Origin: Rhizopus arrhizus
Taxonomy: Eukaryota; Mucoromycota; Mucoromycetes; Mucorales; Rhizopodaceae
NCBI GenBank assembly: GCA_024220505.1
Contig: JAKZZE010000005.1
Span: forward strand, 2,337,979 to 2,401,978
Reading direction: 5' to 3'
Length of the DNA stretch: 64,000 bases
Each line of letters starts with the position of its first letter. Position 1 is the stretch's first letter. Both the position numbers and the translations under genes were made by a program. Shown in pieces: positions 18,050-28,137 of the stretch. Under the pieces are notes generated by a model. That model had not been told where the DNA came from. It saw nothing but the letters and a program-made list of their open reading frames with translations, and searched no databases.

Positions 18050-19045
18050 TTATTTTGAGCGACATTGACGAGTACAATCTTTACATTTCAATTTAAAAAG
18101 GACATTAGAATTTTTGGCATTTTCTGGATTACTCAAGATAAAGTAACCACGAGCACGACCTGATTCTTCTATACTTTGCATCCTCATAGCATCATAAAGG
18201 TCCCTTGTCTTTACCCAAACGCTAGGGTATTTACCACGAGCGACATCCATGATCAAGACTTGGCCTTCTTCTTTGTTATAACCACCAATAGGACTAAAAT
18301 GAGCCAATATATCGGGCTGACCTAGCGCACTTCTTGAATAATGAACCACCATCTGACTATTTGCATCAGAAGTGATAGTCTCAAGATGAGAAAGAAAAGT
18401 TTGGTAGTCCTTGGCACGGTAAGGCTCAACTTGGCAATAAATTTGGGCCAAACATGTAAATTCATCAAATGGGATTCCATGTTCTTGTATAGACTCAGCT
18501 GATGAACATGTTTTCATTTGTTCGGCTGTTATATACAAGTTAATTGCAAATCTTTTTTAGTCATTTACTTCAACTTACATGAAAACCAACGCCAGTTACC
18601 TTTCCATATTCTTTTTGGGTCAATTTCAAGTGCGTTCAACACCATGGCAACTAGAAAATAGAATAAGAAATTATTAGTGCTTCTTTACCTTTTTGGGTAA
18701 GAGGATAGACTTACGAGAACTAACTCCACCATGAGTTGGAGCAGATTGTGTAGAAAAATTTCCCATTAATTTAAAAAAACTCTCGGCTTGTCCTTGAATC
18801 ATGGCTCCTCTAAACAGACGTTTTCCTTCTGCAGAGGTAAATTTGACTAAATCAACTTCTTGTTCCTTGAACATAACTTCTTGATTGAAAAATGGAGGTC
18901 GAGGGTCTAAAATGGAACTTGTGGTTGCCTGACGTAAAAAGGCTTGAGAAGCAGGAAAGATACTTGTTCTATTATTTAATATAGAACTGTTTGTTTTGAA
19001 GTGCTTTATTTTGAGGCAGGTGGAGATTGTACGGGAATTCATCAT
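18050..19045 (-). CDS. Phytochelatin synthase-like protein lacking the catalytic cysteine
   Basis: Three exons, 19045-18715, 18650-18579 and 18525-18050, give 879 nt or 292 residues. It belongs to the phytochelatin synthase papain-like fold: MVLNALEIDP, KGNWRWFS, AHFSPIGGYN and LIMDVARGKYP are the signature blocks. Phytochelatin synthases join gamma-Glu-Cys units from glutathione to make metal-chelating peptides. The triad is Cys-His-Asp. His210 and Asp228 are present with the standard spacing of 18. The cysteine position, normally in a Q-S-x-P-x-x-C-G context, reads QSAPTHGGVSS, so the nucleophile is Gly106. A Cys-rich end (CKDCTRQC) resembles the metal-sensing tail. The first 60 residues, rich in Ser, Thr, Lys and Arg, could be a mitochondrial presequence. 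The protein is either a pseudoenzyme or this copy carries a point error. Confidence 0.85.
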
Positions 19046-19266
19046 TTTCAAAAAAAAAAAAAAAAATGAAAGAATAAAAGAATTTTTATCAGATTCTCAA
19101 ATAAATACGTTTGCGAGAATAAATCTGATTAAAATTTTGTGCGGGGAATGATTCATTTTATCAGATGGAATAGATAAACCAATGAAATGCGATGGATCTT
19201 TATTGTGTAAAATGTATTACCATTCTTATCAGATTTATCGTGATTTTTGTATTGCAATTTTTATAC

Positions 19267-19330
19267 CAGATTTTTATATCAGATTTTTATATCAGATTTT
19301 TATATCAGATTTTTATCAGATTTTTTTTTT
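19267..19330. repeat. Short tandem repeat, 13-bp unit
   Basis: About four copies of CAGATTTTTATAT in direct tandem, the last ones shortened, just upstream of the phytochelatin-synthase-like gene. Related single motifs (TATCAGATT) recur at 19088 and 19226. It looks like local slippage. Confidence 0.7.
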
Positions 19331-20629
19331 ATATTTTGTGTTAATAAAATCATAAATAAATATGAAACTTTGCTTTCAAACTTTGATACTGTGTATTTAC
19401 TTCTTTTTATCATATTTTCTATACACCCTTGTTGCGCGCATCATTGGCTACGAAAGGCAAAACAAGCTAAGCAAATGCTAACTTTATTTTCTATAAATAA
19501 AATCATTAAAAAGCCAACGAGTATCGAATGATCATTACACAAGATATAGCTGTTATCTCATGTTACATTATAATGGTTTTATTTCCTCAAAAAAACTTAT
19601 TATTCATCGTTTTCATAAAGCGCTTGCTTTTTTTTTCTGCGGGGTAAAAGGAAAATTCTATTTACTAAACCATTCTATAAAGCAAGCCATGATAACAAAA
19701 AAGATACATAATTCTTTGAACTTGTTGTTAAAATTTATCGTCATCTTGATGTTGCTAAAACTTGAAAATAGCACCAATTGTAATATTACGACTCGGCTCG
19801 AATTACTGAATACATGGAAAATGATCATAAACTGGTATTAGCGAACAACAGTTTCCTTTTAATTATCCTTATTTTCACACGTTCAAAAGAAATACTCAAT
19901 ACATTCTGGGCAAGCATAGAAGCGCTCTTTGCCCTTATTTACTTAAACAGTAATGTACGCTTTTAGAAGCAAATTTTCTCCTTAAATAAAAATATTACAC
20001 TTTGTTGTTACTAAAAGGACTTTTACTTTCTCAATTACAACACAATAATAGTCACACATTGACCAAGCTATAGTTTATTGAACTAGGAAGTTGGAAAGAT
20101 AATTCTGATATAATGTTAAGTGGCATATCAGTCTAGTATAAAATGTCTTAACCAGTTGTACAATAAACAAAAAAAATTTAATCAGCTTTTTTCTTTCTTG
20201 AAATACTGCCTTTCATTTTTGTTTCTTTATTTTATATATAAAAAGTGACAAATAAATATCCAATGGGAAAGTGTAATATAAAAGTAAGACAGTAGAACTT
20301 TTTTTCATAAATTCAATTGCTAATTCTTAATCTTATAGTGAACAACACGAATGAAGTCTTAACTTATCATTACGATTGTACAGCTCAATATGCAGAATAA
20401 GGTCAAGACAATTAACTGTACATTATTATAGGAACCAAGTAACATATTATGCGTCATGAACTAAATTATGTTTCATTTCATCTCTATTTAAATACGTCTT
20501 ATGATTCAACTAATTTTTATTACATATATTCTATTATGACAAGCCATTGTTACTCAACAGAAAACGGATACCGGTTCTGACCGAGAACAATATGCTTCTA
20601 TAACAGAACTATTACGTAGGATCTCTCAG
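19331..20629. other. AT-rich intergenic region, possibly with 5' exons of the next gene
   Basis: No complete gene is visible. Short protein-like pieces occur (near 20556-20600 on +, upstream of the exon at 20630), so the first exon or exons of the helical protein below may lie here, but no start with closing phases could be settled. Confidence 0.4.
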
Positions 20630-20984
20630 AGAATTCGGCACTGGCAGCAGTAGTACAAGCCTGTTTGGACACAATACACCAGGCTCGCTCTTGGACGATC
20701 AAGAACCTTACGTATTCATATCTGATTCCTATCAATCTAAATGAGATTAAGATGTATTTAGTGAGCTCCTGAAATTTGCAGACGCTACTGGCCCTATATT
20801 TGAAGAAATACAAGTTATTTTTCGGTCTTCCTTGGCTGGAAAATTTGAATTGAATAAATTTTACAAATCAGGTTCAGCTTCATCTAGCAAAAAGGTCTGT
20901 ATTAAGATACACTGAGAAATTTTTGCAAAAGCAGAACACGCCAAGCAGTTGTTACTTTTATATATGGAAGTGATGGCAAGCTAA
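20630..20984 (+). CDS. Unidentified helical protein, C-terminal exons
   Basis: Three exons join in phase: 20630-20711, 20762-20871 and 20917-20984 (stop TAA). The introns are GTATTC...TTTAG and GTTCAG...CTGAG. The product is clearly protein-like and helical: ENSALAAVVQACLDTIHQAR, SWTIKNLTELLKFADATGPI, FEEIQVIFRSSLAGKFELNK and a tail EHAKQLLLLYMEVMAS. An upstream exon ending in ACGGATACCG (about 20557-20574) would enter in phase, but the start codon is not found, so the 5' end is missing here. I do not recognise the family. The frame retention across two introns argues against chance; the alternative donor at 20895 would break the frame. Confidence 0.42.
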
Positions 20985-22087
20985 CTTATCATTTAAAAGT
21001 AGTACAGTTTTCTTGAGTAAAAATGTGTAGATTTGAGGAAAAAAGCAGAAAATGGGTTATGCCTGCATCAATTCCTCAATTTTTATTAAAACCGAAAATA
21101 CGATGGTCCATTAATATGGGGTAAAGATAAAAAACATGATTGTCTTTAAGGAAACATTGAAATAAAAAGATACTTAGCGTCTTTTGTCACAGATAGGACT
21201 GACAAGAACTAATTATTTGACAAAGCTGAACAAGACTTTGAATTTATTAGATTATTAAGATGATTCAAGATACATTATATTGGCAAGTGACACTATGTAT
21301 AAGATAAGGAACAGTCAACTCTATGAATTCTAAAGTGAAACAAGAGATGGGCCAATAGGATGGATAAATCATCAATTAAATTGTACCATTGAACAAATAA
21401 ATGAACGTATTTGGCATGTATATCCTTGAACTAAATCATCGGGCCTCCTTTTCTCTCTCTCTCTTGAATAGAATGAACAATTGATTTAAATGAACAACTT
21501 TGCCATCAAGCCGTATATACAGCTTTCCGACTAAAATCAATGTCTTATTCTTTTAGAGTCCTAAAGGTAGTACAAAACAGTGACCCAACGTTCGCATTGT
21601 TCAAAGTAAAATCATGGTTAAGTTTAAAATAAAAGTTGAGTTTTTTACGAGTTTTAATATTGAAAGAATGCTTTACTCTATTTCTTTATTTGATTCATGT
21701 TCTCATTTATGCTCATTGTAATCGTCATGTGGTTAATACCCCTTTATTCTTCTAGAAATGATAAAAGCTTATGTTGGTACAAATAAAGCACATGATTTTG
21801 TAAAAGTGAATATGTTAAGATCAAAAAACTTTTGCTATATTTATAAATAGTCATAATAACTACACAAGCAGTGAAGCATGGTCTTTCATGCGTTTCATCC
21901 AAAAAAAAACATACATGTAACACAAAATACTTACATTTTCTTGTCCTGCAAAATAAGCTTTACAAAGGATCCAAATATAAAGAGAATCAAAAGTGCACTC
22001 TTTCCTTTTCTTTTTTCTCTTTTTTTTTTATTGTTTTCTATCGCAAAAATATTTTTTTTCATTAAAAGCTTTTTAAAGAGCATTATA
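20985..22087. other. AT-rich intergenic region
   Basis: About 1.1 kb without a supported gene. A TC-rich run at 21450-21465 and T-runs at 22020-22030 precede the coiled-coil gene and probably belong to its promoter. Confidence 0.5.
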
Positions 22088-23729
22088 ATGTATTCTTCAT
22101 CGCTGAAAGTCTATAAAAAATTTGGTTTTTCCAAACAAAGTAAAGCACCTATCATTTCAGGTTTATATCACAAAGATTACACATATTTATAAATGAACTT
22201 TTCTAATTACTCAATTATAGACCAAAAGAGTAAACGTTTTTTAAAAGTTGGTTCAGAATTATTACAAAACACCATTGAAAGTAAAAAACAAATAAAACAA
22301 TCAAGGTATACAATTTGCGTTATATAAAGATACTCGTGTTGACATTTTTTATTGTATTATATATAATAGTACATCACAAACAAGCTCTCCTGCAGAAATG
22401 TCTTCAAATTTATCCAAAAGAACAGCCTCTCAAGGTAATTGAATGGGAAAAAAAGAGTCTCTTTGCCTAATTCATACTTTAGCAAAAACTGAACGCAAAC
22501 TACTTGCTCCTGTTCAAGAAACATGCCAAAGAAAGATTTCGATGACGCAGAAAACCAGCCATATGACGTTTGACCACAAAATACCTTCTCAAATCAACCA
22601 AGTTTTAAGTGAGCGATTCCCAAGACCAAAAGGTACCTCAACTAGTTCTAATTCTTCAGCGTTCTCATCCAGCAAGCGTCGTCGACAAAGTCAATTGACC
22701 AAAAGCTCAAGTAATATATCCTTACCCTATAAACAATCATCTATCGCTTCTTCTTCGGAGCCTTTGACAACAAAATCAAATAGTAGCCAGAATGTAAAAC
22801 TTTCCTTTAGAGAAGAAAATAATCTACTGGCTGCTATATTCTCAATAGAGCAAACACTTGAGGCAGAAAGAGCCTTATCTCATGCATTACAGAAGCAGAA
22901 AGAAGGCAAGTTCATTATATAATCGAAATAACTATAGGCAACTTGACTAACCTGGAGCTCTTTTTCTCTTTAGCCATTATAAAAGATTTGGATTTTCTCA
23001 GTGACCTATCAGATAAGGCAACTAATGAACGCGATCAATTCAAATCAAGTTATGAACGAGAAAAGGTATATGCTCATGAAAAACTGGAGAATCCTTTCTC
23101 TTATTTTACTTTTACTAACATAAATCAAAAGTTTGAAAATGAAAAGTTGAGAAAAGAGCTTAAAGCATTAAAGTAAGTTTCTACTGTTTATATTTTTCAT
23201 GTTATTTTTTTTTTCAACAAATTTCTATTACTATTTAATAGATTAGCAAATAGTCAAACAACCCAATTGACAGCAGAGGTAAGTTGCCAATTCATTAATG
23301 AACTTCCATTGATTAAATAAAAATATAAAGCTTAAAAAATATAGTGCAATTCTACTGCATAAAGATAATAACATCAAAAATCTAAAAGCTAGCCTTAACT
23401 TTGCAAAACACCAAATGGAAATATTAAGAAGCACGCTGGAAACTTTGTTGATAATAGACAATTTTAAAGAAAGCATTGCGTTTGAAGAAGTGACGTTAAT
23501 CAAAGAAAAAAGGTAGTTTTTGTAGGTTAAAATGCTCCCAGTGATCATTCTAAAGTTCCTTTTGATCTGTAGTTTCAACAATCCAAGTCGGCATGAGGAT
23601 GATCTATTCTCGTCCTACCAGCAATCATCTAGCTCTTCTTCGTGTGCTACTCTTTGTTCATCTAATATGGACTTTGAATTATCTAAAACCTGTTTGAATA
23701 AAGAAAATATGGATGTCATAATCACATAG
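22088..23729 (+). CDS. Coiled-coil protein of unknown function
   Basis: Nine exons: 22088-22160, 22221-22305, 22370-22434, 22483-22905, 22974-23065, 23132-23172, 23242-23278, 23331-23512 and 23573-23729. They give 1155 nt or 384 residues. Intron 4 has a GC donor (GAAG|GCAAGT); the others are GT-AG. The N-terminal half is Ser/Lys-rich and probably disordered, with a basic patch SSKRRRQSQLTKSSS that could be a nuclear signal or phosphorylation region. From about residue 165 to 310 it is predicted coiled coil (LEAERALSHALQKQKE, FENEKLRKELKALKLANSQT, MEILRSTLETLL). The tail is acidic and Ser-rich (QQSSSSSSCATLCSS). It looks like a cytoskeletal or spindle-pole scaffold, but no family is recognised. 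An in-frame ATG at 21878 exists, but the sequence before 22088 is low-complexity, so the later ATG is preferred. Confidence 0.75.
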
Positions 23730-23996
23730 AAAATTTACAAACGAGAACTCTAAACTTTTTCCTGCCAAACAGTTTGCGCTGTCATTTAACAATGAGAATT
23801 TATTCAGTATTTAGTCATATGAACAGCAAAATAAGCTGCTACAGTAAAAATAAATGGATTATCCCATAATGGGCTATAAGAAAGGATATTAAGAAACCTG
23901 AAGAAGCAACATGCTTGTGTTTCTTTACTCGTCTTGGAAAACTGTTTAGTGAAATGATTTCAAGAGTCGAATTTATCAGTACATAATCCTATACAG

Positions 23997-24397
23997 GCAG
24001 CAGGTATATGTGTGAAAGAAACCATTAATCAAACTTGCAAAAGATTGGACTCTCAATCAGCAAGACAAAATGGATGTAAGTCTTCCTAATTATTAACAGC
24101 TATGCCAACCACCTAAATTATACAAAATGAAGTAAAAAACTGTGAAGATGGATTGTATCCATCATGAATTATAGGCTAATACTCTGTTACAGTTGATGTT
24201 ATTTTTGGGAAAAGGCAATAGGGGTTGTAATATCAGATGAATATGCGGATTTCATCATTGTCTTTGAACAAAGAAAAGACAAAAATGCATCATACATGCT
24301 TCTACCAAATACTTTACAGAAACGTAGAGACCGTATCTACAATGCGCAGATCAACTTGGCCACTTTTGAAATACAAATGAAATTATATTGGTCGTAA
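23997..24397 (+). pseudogene. Coding-like segments, unidentified
   Basis: Two protein-like stretches on the plus strand. Positions 23997-24075 read AAGICVKETINQTCKRLDSQ and end at a GTAAGT donor. Positions about 24203-24397 read VVISDEYADFIIVFEQRKDK, then YMLLPNTLQKRRDRIYNAQI, and end at TAA. No acceptor joins them in phase without a stop, so this is either a broken gene or one with an exon I cannot place. Family unknown. Confidence 0.3.
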
Positions 24398-24714
24398 TTG
24401 CTATAAGTCTATTAGAAATTGTCGCTGTTACTCACCTGGATATGAATAAGATGTGATGGTTTCAATTTATAAAGCTTGTAATTGTTGAAGCTTCTTAGAA
24501 GCTTGATAATAACAGTATTCTTAAACCCAACTGTAAAAAAATCTGAACCAGCTTGCTTTGTATATCAACCATCTATGCATCGCTTGTCTCCGTTTCTCTT
24601 TTTACTGCTGAAAGCTAAAAAACACACACACACAAAGAATGTACAATATTGTATGTATACTTTTTATTGAATAATCCCTGCGATATAATTTAACATGACA
24701 AGAGTCAAGTTGAT

Positions 24715-25461
24715 TTAGTGACCAAGCACAGCAATAGCAGAGTTGATTTCCTTGACAGAATCAGCCTTAGATTCAACAGCCTTCTTTTGGATAGCAGCAA
24801 GAGCAACCTTGCGTTGATAGTAAGCGGCGGACTTGGCCTTACGCTTTTCTTCGAGCTTGGCAACAATATCTTGGTACTTCCATCCGACTTCATGAGAGAT
24901 GCGGCCAATGGTAGTGTACTTGCGACCGGGCTTGAGACGGAGGACACGAAGAGCATCGGGAACAACCATACGCTTGACACGGTCATAAGGAGCAGGGACA
25001 CCTTCAAAGAGCTTGATGCGATCCAAAGCGGCAGCACCACGAGCAGTCTTGTGAGGGACCATACCACGGATGGCCTTATACAAGATGCGAGAAGGAGCAC
25101 GGAAGTGGAAAGGACCACGAATAGGGTTGACAAGACAACGCTTGTTGAGATAAGCGTGGTACTTCACTATACGTTAAAACACTATTGTTCAATTCGGCTG
25201 TTCATTCTAAATTTGACTAAATTTACATACATTTGTTACGGAAGAATTCACCAGAAACATTTAACTCTTCACAACGAACAACAACGACCTTTTGGCCATT
25301 GAGGGCTTGCTTAGCAATGATAGAAGCAAGACGACCGAGAAGATGACCTTTGCCGTCAATGACAACAACCTGATAAACATATGCGTATGGAATTAGAAAG
25401 CCTGTTTTCATTCTTTTTCTTTTGTGTTTCACGTGTGAACTACCTTTTCAAAAGTAGACAT
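24715..25461 (-). CDS. RPL16: 60S ribosomal protein L16/L13a (uL13)
   Basis: Three exons, 25461-25444, 25369-25231 and 25166-24715, give 609 nt or 202 residues, standard for eukaryotic uL13. It opens MSTFEK and continues [52 protein letters not shown] and [15 protein letters not shown], the family signature. The protein lies on the solvent side of the large subunit near the tRNA exit region. Codon use is C/G-ending, as in RPL17. A very short first coding exon (six codons) followed by an intron is common in fungal ribosomal protein genes. Confidence 0.95.
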
Positions 25462-26539
25462 TATTTTTTTTGGAGCAGGGAAAGAGAAGGGAAGCTCGTC
25501 TGTGAAAACCCCAGACTTGATTTTTCTCTTCTTGCCCTTCTGGATCCACTAAGCCACTGAAAATATAGTGAAATAGAGAGGACCAAGCCACAGAGCTTGC
25601 CACACAAGTGGTAAGTTACTGCAGCAGAGATCATTTTTACTAGAAGGCTTTATATAACTGGAGAGGAAAGCACACTTCTCGCAATTCTGATATTTGGGGA
25701 GAAACGATTTTTAGATTTATTTTCAAAAGGTCATTGGTTTTTTTTTTGCGAGTAATTTTTTAATAGAAAATTCTGTTTATATTCAGTCCTAAATGGGCAC
25801 AGGGTATCGTTACACCTTAATTACCTAGACCAGTACAATTTTAATAGAATATTGAAGCCTAAAAAACCTCTTGGAGACCAAGAGGAAAGAATGTAAGAAA
25901 ATGTAAAGGAACAGATGGAATCTGTATTTTGCTTTGTTGATCCAAGTGAGAAAAGGAGAGTTCAGATAAGTATTTATTGGAAAGAAAAGAAAGATTCATG
26001 GTGTTGAATAGTATAAACATCAGAAAGCAAGCGACAGAGCATAGGTCAGACGAAGGACCAATAGTGCTTAATCGAATTCGGTTTGAGTGAGGTTTCTAAA
26101 AGTTTCTTCAGGATGTGTGTCCCTAGGTCTTGAATAGAAAAAAGAACTTGTAGCTGGCAATGCATTTGTAGACAATAGACAACGTGTTGTTTGGTCAAGT
26201 GGTGAGACTGACAGGGGGTACTGTCAGAGAGACCCTTCAGACGGTCGGCCTAGACACCAGCAGATGCATCGGCTGTATTAAAAAAGACAAAAAGCTTGGA
26301 TTCTCGTTCAATGTAAATCCTGCAAAACGATTGGAATTAAATATCCTCTAAAGTGTGAAGTTCTAAATCAGAACAATAGGTACTTGCACTGCTTTAATTG
26401 TTCTCGGCAAAAAATACTGTTTAGACAAAAAGATAGCCGACAAACTTTTTAATATTGATCATTGGATATTTGATTTTATTTAAATAAAGCCCATGCAAGC
26501 TTATAAAGATATATATGATTGCCACACACCTTTTCTAGA
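25462..26539. other. RPL16 promoter region and spacer
   Basis: The first 250 bp upstream of RPL16 (25462-25700) should carry its promoter; a TATATAA-like element lies near 25652-25660. Farther on, a perfect 7-bp inverted repeat CTGACAG-GGGGTA-CTGTCAG sits at 26208-26227. A zinc-ribbon-like short frame at 26282-26452 is listed separately. Confidence 0.45.
26282..26452 (+). other. Short zinc-ribbon-like open frame
   Basis: A 56-codon open frame without an ATG, reading AWILVQCKSCKTIGIKYPLK and later RYLHCFNCSRQKILF, then TAA. The two CxxC knuckles 26 residues apart are what a small zinc ribbon would show, and the sequence is not low-complexity. An acceptor AG at 26292-26293 would allow it to be a last exon, but no upstream exon was found. 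It may be a gene end or a relic. Confidence 0.3.
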
Positions 26540-27448
26540 TTATCCAAAAAGTGTCATTAAATACTTCGACCTGTTCATTCCAAATATCTGTCCAATTTTA
26601 GTTTTGAATGGTGGTAAGGAAAAGTGCTCAGGTTCAAACTCTGCCATAGAGTTTAATACCAGTATAGCACCATGTTCTTCAGGCCCTGTTAGCTTTTTGA
26701 TATTTTCATCTGGAATCCATACAACCTACAAATCACAGTTTGTCAACCAAGACAAACCACCTCTTTTTTCTTACATTCATCTTTGCATTCAAACCAGCTT
26801 GAACGCCATTGACGGCATCTTCGAAAACTAAGCAATTCTCTGCGGGAGGGTTTCCCAAACGCTTCTGTGCAGCCAAGAATAAATCAGGAGCTGGTTTCCC
26901 ATTCTTGATTTCAGCATCATCTCCACAAATAATCACATCAAACAGTTCAAAAAGCTCCTTGTTCAAAGATGTCTTGAGTTCGAATTTTGATCGAGTAGAA
27001 GAAGTTGCAACAGCGATAGGAATGTTGTGTGCATGTAAATGACGAATTAACTTTTCAACTCCTGGTAAAACTTTTGCATGAGGAAAGAGTTCTTCCTGAA
27101 TGACAGCAGTTAATTTCAAGTACTCAGTTGTTGTCATGGGTAATTTGTAAGTTTCTACAACCATGGCTGCTGACTAATGAAAGATTAATTGAGCAAGAAA
27201 GCAAAATACTAATTTTATTGCTGTACTTCATCACCAGTTCTTCCCATTAGTTTGCTTTTAATGTCCCAGGTGAACCGGATTCCACCAGCATATTCATTTA
27301 GTATTTGCTGCGTCACTTCTGTATAGACACGCTCAGTATCGAGAAGAAGTCCATCCTAAACAAAATATAGTCCCTTTTTAAAAGCTATGCCTAGTATGTC
27401 GATCTATGTTTTTACCATATCAAAGATACAGTGAGTAATGTGGGCCAT
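26540..27448 (-). CDS. HAD-superfamily phosphatase (pseudouridine-5'-phosphatase/HDHD1-like)
   Basis: Four exons, 27448-27416, 27355-27235, 27169-26775 and 26725-26540, give 735 nt or 244 residues. All four HAD motifs are visible: motif I FDMDGLLLDTE (Asp10 nucleophile, Asp12 acid/base), motif II VATSS, motif III Lys in KNGKPAPD and motif IV LVFEDAVNGVQAG. The helical cap lies between motifs I and II (subfamily I-A type cap, about 20-90). HDHD1/Gpp-like enzymes dephosphorylate small metabolites such as pseudouridine 5'-phosphate, sugar phosphates or glycerol 3-phosphate in the cytosol. The substrate cannot be told from sequence. The C-terminal 40 residues after VVWIPDENIKKL extend slightly beyond the core. 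Confidence 0.88.
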
Positions 27449-27493
27449 TTTTAATAGAAAATTATATTCAAGATAAAAAAGTCGTAGTTTTTT

Positions 27494-28075
27494 ATGCTTT
27501 TATGTTTAAACTTTTATTTTATTTATAAATTAAAACCCAATTGTGAACTTGATGTCTCTTGGACTGCTTCAGATCTTGAAAAATCCTTATGGGAGCAAAG
27601 GTAAAATATTAAGGCATGAAAAAAAGCGAGATCAGGTGTAAAGACACTAGTATAGGGAAGCAGAAAGCCAATTTAAGTCTTCGCCCAAGCTATGGGGAAC
27701 AAGGAATGGAGAACTTTTAATGCCTTTACAGTGTGAATACAAATACAGAAATAACAACTTTGAATCTACAAATATTTTAAAGCCAGTGGTCAGTTGCTTC
27801 CAACGTATTATTCAAAATATAAATATTCTAAGTATCATAATTGATTCCTTTTCTCTTTGATTTTCTGTTATATAATATATCCTAAGCTTAATTGAAACCA
27901 AAGCAAGAAGCTACCTATAAGGGAATTACATATTAGCATCAATGAAGCTACTGCTGAAATTCAAGAATATTTGAAATTTAAATTTAAAGTTGATTTTGGA
28001 CAGAGGATGAGTAATTTTCGGACAAAAAGAATAATTATCGACTGCAAATATATCAGAATTTACTATTAGATACCG
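27494..28075 (+). pseudogene. Coding-like segments between the HAD gene and the Fanzor remnant
   Basis: A plausible two-exon frame starts at 27494 (exon 27494-27600, GTAAAA donor; exon 27656-27860, stop TGA) and reads CELDVSWTASDLEKSLWEQR, then SQFKSSPKLWGTRNGELLMP. A second open stretch near 27893-28075 in another frame reads PIRELHISINEATAEIQEYL and FGQRMSNFRTKR. The pieces do not join into one gene. They look like decayed coding DNA, perhaps from a mobile element. The start is only 45 bp from the divergent HAD gene start. Confidence 0.3.
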
Positions 28076-28137
28076 TACCTTTTAAATATCTAAGTCATCT
28101 ATGAAGACGAAACCGTATCCGCTATGACGATTTCCTG

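Noticed and set aside
26191..26255. Possible tRNA or structured RNA around the CTGACAG/CTGTCAG hairpin
   Set aside because: Only one 7-bp stem is present; A and B boxes do not fit a tRNA.
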